Assembly: GCA_964514385.1 (NCBI GenBank)
Contig: CAZEQJ010000010.1
Location: 55,520 to 119,519, forward strand
DNA: 64,000 bases
Direction of reading: 5' to 3'
Source: CAZEQJ01 sp964514385
Lineage (GTDB): Bacteria; Bacteroidota; Bacteroidia; Cytophagales; Cyclobacteriaceae
Shown in pieces: positions 26,920 through 35,489 of this stretch (position 1 is the stretch's first letter; every line of letters starts with the position of its first letter). A program made the position numbers and the translations under genes. The notes below the pieces were generated by a model. That model searched no databases. It had not been told where the DNA came from and saw only the letters and a list, made by a program, of their open reading frames with translations.

Positions 26920-27088
26920 ATGGATAGAAACGGGACGCTAAATTCACTGTTACACTTAAAGATCACAAAGCTGATCCTTGAAATATAAAGAACTTCAGGA
27001 GATTTAACCGGCACTTTTTCCATCTATATAAAAACATGCAGCTTTACAATCCTCAATAGCCTATATTTACTATTAAAACATTGATTAC

Positions 27089-28981
27089 ATGAGAGCTATA
27101 CTTACCGTTTTACTTCTTGTGCCGTTTCTGATTTCAGCGCAGGAGTCCTATGTGCGTGAAAACTACGATAAAAAAGAATTTCAGATCGAGATGCGTGATG
27201 GCACCCGTCTTTTTACTCAGGTTTATTTGCCTAAAGATAAAACAAAAAAATACCCTATACTGATGCAGCGTACATGCTACAGCGTAAGACCGTATGGTGA
27301 AGACCGATACAAAAGTAGCCTCGGACCTAATCAGTATCTGATGGAGCAGGGGTATATTTTTGTATATCAGGACGTACGCGGAAGATGGATGTCGGAAGGT
27401 GAATTTGATAATATGCGACCCCATGTCCCGGGTAACAACCGGCGTAAAAAGGAGGAAATAGATGAGAGTTCGGATACATTCGACACCATTGAGTGGCTGT
27501 TGAAAAATCTGGATAATCATAACGGACGTGTAGGTCAGTGGGGGATTTCGTATCCCGGCTTCTACACGGCTGCAGCATTACCTGAGGCACACCCGGCACT
27601 TGTTGCCTCTTCACCACAGGCCCCCATATCTGATTTTTTCTTTGATGATTTCCATCATATGGGAGCATTCCTGCAAAGTTATCTTTATGCCTTTCCTGTC
27701 TTCGGTACAGAAAGAGAGGGGCCAACTACAGAGAGCTGGTATAATGATGCTTGGGATGCCTTCCGGGAGGCTGGTGATACACAAGATGGATATGCATTCA
27801 ATCTTAACCTGAAAACGCTCCAGAATGTGACTGAAAATATATATCCCGATGACTTTTTCTGGCAGCAGGTGGTAGAACACCCCAACTATGATGAGTTCTG
27901 GCAGGCACGCAGTATTCTTCCTCATTTAGAGGATATCGACCATGCTGTCATGGTAGTTGGCGGGTGGTTTGATGCAGAGGATCTGTTTGGTCCGCTGAAT
28001 ATCTATAAAACAGTAGAAAGGAATAATCCAAAAGCAAAAAACAGTATCGTCATGGGACCCTGGAGCCATGGTGACTGGGCTCGGGAGCGTGGATATCAGG
28101 CAGTGAATCATATATATTTCGGCGACAGCATTTCTACCTGGTATCAGAAAAATGTCGAGACACCCTTCTTTGAAGCTCACCTTAAGGGCAATGGTGATGC
28201 CGATCTTCCTGAAGCGTACATGTACGATACCGGAATCAAGGAATGGCAGTTGTTTGATGAATGGCCCCCGGCTGATGTCACCCGATATAACCTGCGTTTT
28301 GCACGTGGAGGTAAGCTGCTGGTTAATGATCCTTCTAATCCGGACGATGAGTTTCAGTATTACAGTGATCCCAATAAGCCCGTTCCGTACCGTTCGGAAA
28401 TAGCTCCGGTACGATTTACTCCGCGCCCTTTCATGACCGACGATCAGCGACATGCATCTCAGCGCCCGGATGTACTTACCTTTACTTCTGATGTGCTAAC
28501 GCAAGATGTGCAGTTTGCCGGTGAAATTATGGCAAAGCTGAAGGTGGCCTTGTCAACCGAAGATGCAGACTTTGTGGTAAAACTTATCGATGTATATCCC
28601 CCGGATGCACAGGCAACCGTAGCTACGCCCGATCACGTCAATATGGGAGGATATCAGCAACTTGTACGTCATGAGGTATTCCGCGGACGCTTCAGAAACA
28701 GCTTCAGCGAACCTCAGCCTTTCACACCCGGCGTGGCTGAGGAAGTGTCATTTCCACTACAGGATATTCTGCACACATTTAAAGCAGGGCACCGTATTAT
28801 GATACAGATTCACTCTACCTGGTTTCCTTACATCGACCGTAATCCTCAGAAATGGGTGGATAATATTTATGAAGCTGGTGAAGATGATTTTACCCCTGGC
28901 TTTATCACAGTATTTGGTGATAGTGAAGTTGTAGTTGGTGCGCCTTCCACTCTTGGTGGAAAAATTGAATTTAACGATTAG
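27089..28981 (+). CDS. CocE/NonD-family secreted acyl hydrolase
   Basis: A 630-residue protein with a signal peptide (residues 1-17, ending ISAQ). It belongs to the X-Pro dipeptidyl-peptidase/cocaine-esterase group: alpha/beta-hydrolase domain, cap and C-terminal jelly-roll (from about residue 420). The triad is S154 in GISYPGF, D295 in GGWFDAEDLF and H327 in GPWSHGDW. It may act as a glutaryl-acylase, esterase or peptidase in the periplasm; the sequence does not decide. It is a single gene. Confidence 0.92.
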   Translation: MRAILTVLLLVPFLISAQESYVRENYDKKEFQIEMRDGTRLFTQVYLPKDKTKKYPILMQRTCYSVRPYGEDRYKSSLGPNQYLMEQGYIFVYQDVRGRWMSEGEFDNMRPHVPGNNRRKKEEIDESSDTFDTIEWLLKNLDNHNGRVGQWGISYPGFYTAAALPEAHPALVASSPQAPISDFFFDDFHHMGAFLQSYLYAFPVFGTEREGPTTESWYNDAWDAFREAGDTQDGYAFNLNLKTLQNVTENIYPDDFFWQQVVEHPNYDEFWQARSILPHLEDIDHAVMVVGGWFDAEDLFGPLNIYKTVERNNPKAKNSIVMGPWSHGDWARERGYQAVNHIYFGDSISTWYQKNVETPFFEAHLKGNGDADLPEAYMYDTGIKEWQLFDEWPPADVTRYNLRFARGGKLLVNDPSNPDDEFQYYSDPNKPVPYRSEIAPVRFTPRPFMTDDQRHASQRPDVLTFTSDVLTQDVQFAGEIMAKLKVALSTEDADFVVKLIDVYPPDAQATVATPDHVNMGGYQQLVRHEVFRGRFRNSFSEPQPFTPGVAEEVSFPLQDILHTFKAGHRIMIQIHSTWFPYIDRNPQKWVDNIYEAGEDDFTPGFITVFGDSEVVVGAPSTLGGKIEFND

Positions 28982-29020
28982 TGTAAATTAGTTAACAAAA
29001 GCTTTACATTCGGAAAAATA

Positions 29021-29098
29021 ATGCCTACATTGTGGATGACTAAAGACACAACGATACCGGCGGTTAAGCATACGTTTTTTCCGAGCACTACCAACTAA
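29021..29098 (+). CDS. Possible 25-codon small ORF with its own terminator
   Basis: An ATG-started reading frame of 25 codons (a second in-frame ATG is at 29036) lying between two genes. It begins MPTLWM and ends FFPSTTN before TAA. The stop is followed after 8 bp by a well-formed terminator, so there is a compact transcription unit here. It could be a micro-protein, a leader peptide for attenuation of the glycosyltransferase gene, or chance. No similarity is recognised. Confidence 0.3.
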   Translation: MPTLWMTKDTTIPAVKHTFFPSTTN

Positions 29099-29106
29099 GA
29101 AAATAG

Positions 29107-29139
29107 AAAAGATTACCGTATTTCATGGTAATCTTTTTT
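29107..29139 (+). terminator. Rho-independent terminator just before the glycosyltransferase gene
   Basis: An 11-bp perfect stem (AAAAGATTACC / GGTAATCTTTT) with a 9-nt loop and a T-run. It sits only 12 bp before the ATG at 29152 and 126 bp after the hydrolase stop. It could end the hydrolase message, end a small transcript, or act as an attenuator. Confidence 0.82.
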
Positions 29140-29151
29140 ATTTGATGGCAA

Positions 29152-30138
29152 ATGAAAGTTTTATATGCTATACAGGGCACTGGTAATGGTCACCTGAGCC
29201 GTGCCAGGGAAATCATACCGATTTTACAGCGTAAATGCGATCTTGATCTTTTAATTAGTGGGATACAGGCGGATGTTTCGTTACCCTATGATGTGAAGTA
29301 TCGCTTTCACGGGATGAGCTTCATTTTCGGAAAGCATGGCGGGGTGGATTTCATGGAAACAGCCCGACGATCTGATATTTCACAGCTACTCAGGGATATC
29401 AGGTCCCTACCAGTAGAGGATTACGATCTGATCATAAACGATTTCGAACCTGTATCGGCATGGGCCGCACGAAAAAAGAAGACACCCTGCGTTTCCCTAA
29501 GTCACCAATGCGCAGTACTTTCACCACACGCCCCCAAACCGAAATACATCATGCCGGCCGGGTGGCTGCTTTTAAAATACTATGCGCCGGTAGATGATAA
29601 AATCGGATTTCATTTTGATCGCTTTGATCCCTATGTATATACGCCGGTAATCAGGAGTGAAATCCGGCATGCCACCACTTCCAATGAGGGGCATTATACC
29701 GTTTATTTACCTGCTTACAGTGACCGTAAAATGATTAATATACTGAAAGAGGTAGATGTAGAATGGCAGGTATTCTCCAAGCATAACAAAGAGATGTTTA
29801 CCGAAGGTAATGTCACCATTCATCCGGTTGATAACGAAGCCTTTATACGGTCTCTGCTTAGTTGTGAAGGTATATTATGTGGTGCCGGATTCGAAGCTCC
29901 TGCTGAAGCATTATTTCTGAAAAAAAAGGTGCTGGCTATTCCTATGAAATCACAATATGAGCAACATTGTAATGCAGCAGGGCTTAGGCATATCGGGGTG
30001 CCGGTAATAGCTTTATTGAGTAAAAAATACATCCCTGCCATAACCGATTGGGTAAAAAATCAGAATGCTGTGCCTGTTGACTATCCGGATGAAACCGAAA
30101 TGATAATAGACAAACTACTCAGTCATTATCGCACCTGA
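29152..30138 (+). CDS. MJ1255/VC2487-type glycosyltransferase
   Basis: A 328-residue GT-B-fold protein. The N-terminal GTGNGHLSRAREI (residues 9-21) is the hallmark of this family, and the C-terminal half has the GAGFEAPAEALFLKKKVLAIP donor-site motif followed by QYEQHCNAAGLRHIGV. It is probably cytoplasmic or membrane-associated, adding a sugar to an envelope lipid or polymer; donor and acceptor are unknown. It is a single gene, preceded by a terminator hairpin and convergent with the ABC operon 21 bp downstream. Confidence 0.85.
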   Translation: MKVLYAIQGTGNGHLSRAREIIPILQRKCDLDLLISGIQADVSLPYDVKYRFHGMSFIFGKHGGVDFMETARRSDISQLLRDIRSLPVEDYDLIINDFEPVSAWAARKKKTPCVSLSHQCAVLSPHAPKPKYIMPAGWLLLKYYAPVDDKIGFHFDRFDPYVYTPVIRSEIRHATTSNEGHYTVYLPAYSDRKMINILKEVDVEWQVFSKHNKEMFTEGNVTIHPVDNEAFIRSLLSCEGILCGAGFEAPAEALFLKKKVLAIPMKSQYEQHCNAAGLRHIGVPVIALLSKKYIPAITDWVKNQNAVPVDYPDETEMIIDKLLSHYRT

Positions 30139-30159
30139 GAAGATGCTGGTGTCTAAAAA

Positions 30160-30981
30160 TCAAGATAGATCACGGTTATGTATCCACCCAAATATGCTGC
30201 CCAGATATACTATCATCCAGCCAAGTAGAATCAGGAGGGCCTTTGATGTGATTCCAGTTTGCGTTTCCATAAATACATACTTACCAAATGGCACCTTAAT
30301 TAGGTTGTTAATTGAACGGTTGGGCAGCATGTCTGCTATCCACCTTATTGTGTCCGGGATAAAGGGAGCATTGAGCAGAATTGCCGCTACGATAGGCTCG
30401 AAAATAATGGTATATCCTAGTAGCAGAAAAACCACCAGTCCTGTTTTTCTCAGGATCAGGGTGATGATAAATACAAAATGGAAATACACCACCAGCTGTA
30501 GAAAATGGGCGAAAAGAAATTCAATATGCATAAAGATGCTGCCAGCATCCTTTACAGGTGAATAGATCAGCCCGAGGACAAGGCCATTCAGGAACAATAC
30601 CACAGTACTAAATAGGGCCATGGCAATGATAAAACTGATCTTCGAAAGCAGAAACTCGGTTTTGGTAAGGCTGTCAATAATATTCTGCCGCATGGTGGTG
30701 TAGGATATCTCATTGGCGACCGAAATTACCACAATAAATGCCGGTAGCACTTTAAGGAAATTGGCCAGGTATGTGAGGTTATGCCAGATATCGCGAAAAT
30801 CATAAATTGGCAGCATGGCTGGTGAAATGCCATTGTATTCCACACCCTGATTTTTAAGAAATTCCAGCAGAAACATCCCACTTGACAGTGGCAGCACCAT
30901 GCCCAGAAAATATAAGCCCAGCAATACCCAGAACACACGGTAATGTCTGAGTTTTAACCATTCAACCTGTAGTATTCGCAT
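30160..30981 (-). CDS. ABC-2 type transporter permease
   Basis: A 273-residue integral-membrane subunit of about six spans, starting at an ATG that overlaps the end of the ATPase gene by 20 bp (another ATG directly precedes it). The layout, a short cytosolic N-terminus, a large first external loop and MALFSTVVLFLNGLVLGLIY in the middle, matches the NatB/ABC-2 permeases that pair with single-domain ATPases for export. It is the last gene of the ECF sigma operon. Substrate unknown; drug, lipid or peptide export are possible. Confidence 0.85.
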   Translation of the reverse strand: MRILQVEWLKLRHYRVFWVLLGLYFLGMVLPLSSGMFLLEFLKNQGVEYNGISPAMLPIYDFRDIWHNLTYLANFLKVLPAFIVVISVANEISYTTMRQNIIDSLTKTEFLLSKISFIIAMALFSTVVLFLNGLVLGLIYSPVKDAGSIFMHIEFLFAHFLQLVVYFHFVFIITLILRKTGLVVFLLLGYTIIFEPIVAAILLNAPFIPDTIRWIADMLPNRSINNLIKVPFGKYVFMETQTGITSKALLILLGWMIVYLGSIFGWIHNRDLS

Positions 30982-31861
30982 CATCTTCGTTAAGGATTTC
31001 CAGGAATTTTTCTTCAAGATTATTTTTTTGATGGGAGAGGTGGCAAAGGCTGATACCACGCTCAAACAGCCATTGATTGAGGTTTGAGGTATCCATTTGA
31101 TCTTTGCCTATAAGCATGAGTCCCCCTTCTGTTTCTTCTATATTTGCAAGGTCGGGATAGTCTTGAAGCGCAGCTCTGAGCTTACTATGGTCATCGGCAT
31201 CTACCTTTACCCTTGTCGATTCCAGTGCCTCAGCGACGGAACCCTGAAATACTTTATGGCCTTTTTTCAATACAGCAAAATCTGAACATACCTTCTGTAC
31301 CTCATCCAGCAGGTGGCTTGCCAGCACAATCGTTTTACCACCACTGGCAATTCGTTGTATGATGCCTCTCACTTCTGCAATCCCCATCGGATCCAGTCCG
31401 TTGGTCGGCTCATCCAGTATCAGTACCTCGGGATCTGCAAGCAGGGCGGAAGCGATAGAAAGACGCTGCTTCATACCCAGAGAATATGCTTTAAATTTAT
31501 CATCTCCGCGCTCCTTCAGGTCTACCCACTCCAGCACCTCCTCAACACGACCACTGTCAACATCTTTAATCTTTGCCGCTACCTGCAGGTTTTGTTTACC
31601 GGTGAGATAGGGATAGAAGCAGGGTTTCTCAAGTATGGCACCTACTTTGCGCAGCGGGCGCTGTGATTTCCCTGCAAACCAACGATATGACCCGGCTGTG
31701 GGTGTGACAACATTGAGGATCATGCCCAATGTCGTTGATTTCCCCGAACCATTTGGCCCCAGCAAACCGAAGGTACTCCCTGCAGGTACGTGAATACTTA
31801 GTTCATTTACTGCCCTGATTTTACCGTAGTGCTTACTCAGTTGTTGAATCTCCAGTATCAT
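30962..31861 (-). CDS. ABC transporter ATP-binding protein (exporter)
   Basis: A 299-residue ATPase. Walker A is GPNGSGKST at residues 35-43, the ABC signature is YSLGMKQRLSIA, and Walker B is VLILDEPTNGLDP. The last 80 residues form the accessory domain typical of NatA/CcmA-type exporters. The ATG at 31861 is chosen; the longer frame to 31960 lies inside the upstream lipoprotein gene. It overlaps that gene by 29 bp and the permease by 20 bp, so translational coupling is likely. Confidence 0.93.
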   Translation of the reverse strand: MILEIQQLSKHYGKIRAVNELSIHVPAGSTFGLLGPNGSGKSTTLGMILNVVTPTAGSYRWFAGKSQRPLRKVGAILEKPCFYPYLTGKQNLQVAAKIKDVDSGRVEEVLEWVDLKERGDDKFKAYSLGMKQRLSIASALLADPEVLILDEPTNGLDPMGIAEVRGIIQRIASGGKTIVLASHLLDEVQKVCSDFAVLKKGHKVFQGSVAEALESTRVKVDADDHSKLRAALQDYPDLANIEETEGGLMLIGKDQMDTSNLNQWLFERGISLCHLSHQKNNLEEKFLEILNEDDANTTG

Positions 31862-32399
31862 TGGTTTGGTCTTTAGTTTGAGGATTTTGTTCCGGGTTCC
31901 GGTTGCCGTCATTTTCATTATCTCCGGCAGGCATGGAAAATACTGTAGACAACAATTCATTGCCCTGGATAGCCGTTATGGCACCGGGTAGTTTCTGTAG
32001 GGGTATTTCGCCTTTGATATAAAATCCATAGGCCTGGCCTTCATATCGCACCAGGCCGATAAATTCAGGTACGCTTCGGGTTTCTTTTCCAAAGAGTGCC
32101 ATTCTCAGTTTGCCACTACCGTTGATATATTCCTCAAATCCTTCCGCCTGCCAGCTCATTTTTAGTGAGTCAGTTATTTCAGAGCTTAGGATAGCGTCAT
32201 TGAGCAGCATGACGACAAGCTCGTCCAGTTCTTTTGCGATCTCATTCATCCCGGGATCATTCTGGACGTTGAGCATATGCAGTGTGCTGGGATATACAAA
32301 AAAAGTCCTGCGGGCGTATTGCCGCAGGTCTTCGTAAGGGTCTCTGGTGTTGCAACCAAAGGCTACCACCAGTAAGAGTATACTATTAATTACCTTCAT
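31833..32399 (-). CDS. DUF4252-like lipoprotein
   Basis: A 188-residue lipoprotein: MKVINSILLLVVAFGC gives a lipobox with Cys16. The mature part (YARRTFFVYPSTLHMLN and so on) follows the DUF4252 plan and is a distant paralogue of the upstream 172-residue protein. The C-terminal 30 residues are polar and disordered (NENDGNRNPEQNPQTKDQ). It overlaps the upstream gene by 14 bp and the ATPase gene by 29 bp. DUF4252 proteins commonly follow ECF sigma genes in Bacteroidota; their biochemical role is unknown. Confidence 0.78.
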   Translation of the reverse strand: MKVINSILLLVVAFGCNTRDPYEDLRQYARRTFFVYPSTLHMLNVQNDPGMNEIAKELDELVVMLLNDAILSSEITDSLKMSWQAEGFEEYINGSGKLRMALFGKETRSVPEFIGLVRYEGQAYGFYIKGEIPLQKLPGAITAIQGNELLSTVFSMPAGDNENDGNRNPEQNPQTKDQTNDTGDSTTE

Positions 32400-32904
32400 T
32401 CAGCTTTTCCAGTTGCTGCATGCCATCGATGTTCATGGCACCTGCAAATTTCGACATAGCATTAAGGTCAATGATACCATAAATACTCATCAAAACAAAG
32501 TTTTTGTTGCCTCCGATAAGCATCAGCAGCTCGGTGATCTCACCTTCTTTTTCCTTAACTACAAAGGTGATATCTTCTTCTGCATCCTTCACTGACATCA
32601 ACTCCTCATACTTCATTTTTCTGATATCCGATAATGCATTTTTATACATTTCAGCAGGATTGGCCACGTCATTTCCGACGAGGATCTTAATGCCATCGAT
32701 GCCTTCCATGGCTTTTTTAAACTCCTCCCATTCCGCATCTTCCTGCTCGACGGATGAAATCATCGAAAACATTTTTTTGTTTACGGTAAGCTTGGTAAAC
32801 CCCTGGTCATCCTCATATTTCTGGAAATAGGAGTTTATCAGTGACTCCTGCGCAAATACGGCAGTACTTACAAGGAGTGTGATGATGATAGTTACATTTT
32901 TCAT
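32386..32904 (-). CDS. DUF4252 periplasmic protein
   Basis: A 172-residue protein with a signal peptide (residues 1-18, cut after VFA). It has the DUF4252 pattern: QKYEDDQGFTKLTVNKKMFSM near the start, then a central YEELMSVKDAEEDITFVVKEKEGEI, then ELLMLIGG. It overlaps the probable anti-sigma gene through ATGA and the next DUF4252 gene by 14 bp. It likely acts in the envelope as part of the same stress response. Confidence 0.88.
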   Translation of the reverse strand: MKNVTIIITLLVSTAVFAQESLINSYFQKYEDDQGFTKLTVNKKMFSMISSVEQEDAEWEEFKKAMEGIDGIKILVGNDVANPAEMYKNALSDIRKMKYEELMSVKDAEEDITFVVKEKEGEITELLMLIGGNKNFVLMSIYGIIDLNAMSKFAGAMNIDGMQQLEKLNEGN

Positions 32905-33326
32905 AATTCGGCTTCTATTTTCTGTTCTACTTTATTAAATTTTGATATTTCAGTTGTGTGTGCCTTGGCACGTTCCATCTGCTGTGACATTACGCCCAAC
33001 ACTGTTTTGGTGATGCGCATTGCTTCTTCAGGGTCTTTTACCTCATATTGTTGTGCAATCTGATCTTTATTATCCTGCGTTACTACCCATATCAGGGGCA
33101 GCAGGAGCAGCGCTATCACAGCTGCAAGCCTTCTGAAGTTAAAGTGCCTACGTCTCTTATTCACATCTGGCATTCGGATATCACGCTGTGATCGTAGATA
33201 CCTAAAGTATTCACGGTCTGCTTTTTCAGGAATATCATCGGCGTGATCCTGTAGCCAGCGTTCCTCCTCCGGGCTAGTGTTGCCTGCCCAGTATTTCTCA
33301 GTCAGCTTATTTATATCATGTCCCAT
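32901..33326 (-). CDS. Probable anti-sigma factor (single-pass membrane protein)
   Basis: A 141-residue protein. About 65 cytosolic residues, with TEKYWAGNTSPEEERWLQDHADDI, are followed by one hydrophobic span near residues 68-85 (LAAVIALLLLPLIWVV) and a periplasmic tail of about 55 residues. This size and topology, with the gene immediately downstream of an ECF sigma gene (11-bp overlap), fit an anti-sigma factor that holds the sigma at the membrane. No zinc HxxxCxxC motif is present, so the call rests on topology and position. Confidence 0.72.
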   Translation of the reverse strand: MGHDINKLTEKYWAGNTSPEEERWLQDHADDIPEKADREYFRYLRSQRDIRMPDVNKRRRHFNFRRLAAVIALLLLPLIWVVTQDNKDQIAQQYEVKDPEEAMRITKTVLGVMSQQMERAKAHTTEISKFNKVEQKIEAEL

Positions 33327-33813
33327 AGGAATGAATTTTAGTCATTTTATCACGTATACTCTTTCGTGTCCGGTGAATGATGGCCTTCACATTGCTCAGA
33401 CTTAATCCCGTTATGGAAGCGATCTCTTCATAGGGCAGCAATTCAACTTCCCTCAGATGAAATACTTCCTGATGATCGGGCTTTAGGGATGCCACCACGC
33501 CGTCAAGCCATTTCATTTCATTTTCACGGCTTACCTGCATAAAGACATCTTCACCTGATGGCTTGTCAGCTTCACCATTATCACTGAACCGGTGGTGATA
33601 CCTGAATTCGGTCAGGCATTCATTACGTGTCATTTTCATTGACCACGCCTCCGGGTTCCGGATATCCTCGAGCTCGTCTCTCATTTTCCAGAGCCTTTCC
33701 AACACATTTTGTGTCACATCACTGGCCAGTGCTTCATCTTTTACCATTCGCAGCGCATACCGGTATAGTTTAGGCTGCAACGGAAGAATGATATTGTGAT
33801 AGGTTTCTGCCAT
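33316..33813 (-). CDS. ECF RNA polymerase sigma factor
   Basis: A 165-residue sigma-70 family factor of the extracytoplasmic-function type. Region 2 (LYRYALRMVKDEALASDVTQNVLERLW, about 15-41) recognises the -10 element. Region 4 (LKPDHQEVFHLREVELLPYEEIASITGLSLSNVKAIIHRTRKSIRDKM, about 110-158) has the helix-turn-helix. It heads a six-gene overlapping operon. The ATG at 33813 is preferred to one two codons earlier because the predicted promoter would start the transcript at about this point. Confidence 0.93.
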   Translation of the reverse strand: MAETYHNIILPLQPKLYRYALRMVKDEALASDVTQNVLERLWKMRDELEDIRNPEAWSMKMTRNECLTEFRYHHRFSDNGEADKPSGEDVFMQVSRENEMKWLDGVVASLKPDHQEVFHLREVELLPYEEIASITGLSLSNVKAIIHRTRKSIRDKMTKIHSYGT

Positions 33814-33823
33814 AGTCATAGTA

Positions 33824-33850
33824 GAGATGCACCAGCAATCAAAAAGTTAC
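33824..33850 (-). promoter_or_regulatory. Putative autoregulatory ECF promoter
   Basis: On the minus strand, GTAAC (33850-33846) is followed after 15 bp by GCATCTC (33830-33824). This GTAAC...GCATCT arrangement is of the kind used by ECF factors and lies directly before the sigma gene, as expected for autoregulation. The start of transcription would fall near 33817, leaving almost no leader. Confidence 0.4.
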
Positions 33851-33928
33851 ATCAAGGTCCGAAAAAATATTTCATAATCTGTAAATTGGGTTTCTGTATT
33901 ATATATTAAACATCATAACCTTATCAAA

Positions 33929-34492
33929 ATGGAGTTATTAATCGCATTCGGTGCCGTCCTGCTCATCCTGCTTATCTGGGGAATAGCCGTCAATAATGCC
34001 CTTATTGCAAAGCGGAATATGGTAGAAAATGCCTTCGCCAGTATAGATGTGATGCTGAAAAAGCGACATGACCTGATACCCAACCTGGTAGCCAGCGTCA
34101 AATCATTTGCAAAACATGAAGAAAAGCTATTGACAGAGATTACTGCCCTGAGAAATCAGGCTATGGATCCAGGTAAGTCCTCAGATGAGAAGGTACATGT
34201 TGAGAATCAGTTGAGTCAGGCCCTGGGCCAGCTTAGGGTACAGGTGGAAGCATATCCTGACCTTAAGTCAAATCAGAATTATCTTCAGTTGCAGGCATCT
34301 TTAAACGAAACCGAGGAACAGATATCGGCAGCGAGAAGGGCTTTTAATGCCTCAATTAATGATTACAATAATAAGGTGGAAATGTTCCCTTCCAGCATCA
34401 TCGCCGGCATGCGGAATTTCAAGCGTAAAGAATCTTTCGTTATCCCGGATGTGGAGCGTCAGAATGTGAACGTGGGTAATCTCCTGAGCTGA
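33929..34492 (+). CDS. lemA: LemA family protein
   Basis: A 187-residue protein with one N-terminal membrane span (about residues 2-21) and a long helical domain outside the cytoplasm. The family core is clear: RNMVENAFASIDVMLKKRHDLIPNLV, then YPDLKSNQNYLQLQ, then ARRAFNASINDYNNKVEMFPSSIIAG. It is divergent from the ECF operon with about 115 bp between, and is followed after 1 bp by the first DUF3137 gene. LemA and DUF3137 genes are frequent neighbours. Function is unknown. Confidence 0.93.
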   Translation: MELLIAFGAVLLILLIWGIAVNNALIAKRNMVENAFASIDVMLKKRHDLIPNLVASVKSFAKHEEKLLTEITALRNQAMDPGKSSDEKVHVENQLSQALGQLRVQVEAYPDLKSNQNYLQLQASLNETEEQISAARRAFNASINDYNNKVEMFPSSIIAGMRNFKRKESFVIPDVERQNVNVGNLLS

Positions 34493-34493
34493 T

Positions 34494-35489
34494 ATGAGTG
34501 AACTGAAGTCAGCCTTACTGGAGCTCGAAGAAGCAAGGGTTGCACTGAATGAAAAACGTAAAAAATGGTTCCGCTACGGGTTAATCAGCTTGCTTATCGG
34601 AGCTGCTCCGATAGTGTTGACCTTGTTATTTCCATCGCTAGTTGACAGCCTGCCTGCTTCATTAGATTGGCTCAGGTTTTTCATACTTTTGCTTATCCCG
34701 GGGATATTGATATTGGCTTATGTGTTTATATTTCTTTCCGGTGCAAGTCTCAATACCATGTTTAAAGGGAAAGTGGTAGGTGAGCTGGCAAAAGAAATAG
34801 ATCCCAGTCTTCGCTATCAACCTAAACCGCCATATTCCGGTGATTTTCTTTACCATCTTGGCCTGATCGACAAGTCACCCAACCGTGTCCGTGCTGAGGA
34901 CTATTTTAAGGGAACATTAGGTGCCACAGATGTGGAATTCTTTGAGCAGGAACTGAAAAAAGTCACAAAGCATACCGACTCAAAGGGAAATACACGCACA
35001 AGTACCGAAATACTCTTTAAGGGATTGGTATTTATTGCTGATTTTCATAAATCATTTAACGGCACTACCCTGATTTTACCTGATTTCGCCGATAGTGCTG
35101 CACTGGGCTGGCTTGCCAGTAAACTCGAATCCAAGCGTATCGGCGATAAGCAAATTGTCAACCTTGAAAATCCTGATTTTGAAAAACTTTACACCGTATA
35201 CAGCACCGATCAGGTAGAGTCACGGTATATTCTCAGCACCTCCTTCATGGAGCGAATGGTGAAGCTTTTTCAAAGACTTGATGCTGCTTCGAGCTCTAAA
35301 CCCAGGGTTAAAGTGCTTTTTCACAAAGAAAAAATGCATATGACCATACATTGGTCCAATAATTTCTTCGATTTTGATCGAAATAAAACGGTAGAGCAGG
35401 AGGTCAAGGAAACGACGGAGGAGCTGCGTACGGTAACCGCAATTGTAGAAGATCTAAACCTAAACACCCGGATATGGGGAAAAACGTAA
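34494..35489 (+). CDS. DUF3137 membrane protein, first copy
   Basis: A 331-residue protein: a short helical N-terminus, two membrane spans (about 26-49 and 56-80), then a soluble domain of 250 residues holding the DUF3137 pattern GATDVEFFEQ...LFKGLVFIADFHKSFNGTTLILPD, FEKLYTVYSTDQVESRYILSTSFMERM and IHWSNNFFDF. Its TAA shares a base with the ATG of the second copy (TAATG). The two copies are clear paralogues from a local duplication. Confidence 0.88.
   Translation: MSELKSALLELEEARVALNEKRKKWFRYGLISLLIGAAPIVLTLLFPSLVDSLPASLDWLRFFILLLIPGILILAYVFIFLSGASLNTMFKGKVVGELAKEIDPSLRYQPKPPYSGDFLYHLGLIDKSPNRVRAEDYFKGTLGATDVEFFEQELKKVTKHTDSKGNTRTSTEILFKGLVFIADFHKSFNGTTLILPDFADSAALGWLASKLESKRIGDKQIVNLENPDFEKLYTVYSTDQVESRYILSTSFMERMVKLFQRLDAASSSKPRVKVLFHKEKMHMTIHWSNNFFDFDRNKTVEQEVKETTEELRTVTAIVEDLNLNTRIWGKT

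Noticed and set aside
27926..28453. 175-codon frame opposite the CocE-type hydrolase
   Set aside because: The hydrolase triad and signal peptide on the plus strand are clear, and the antisense frame shows no family.
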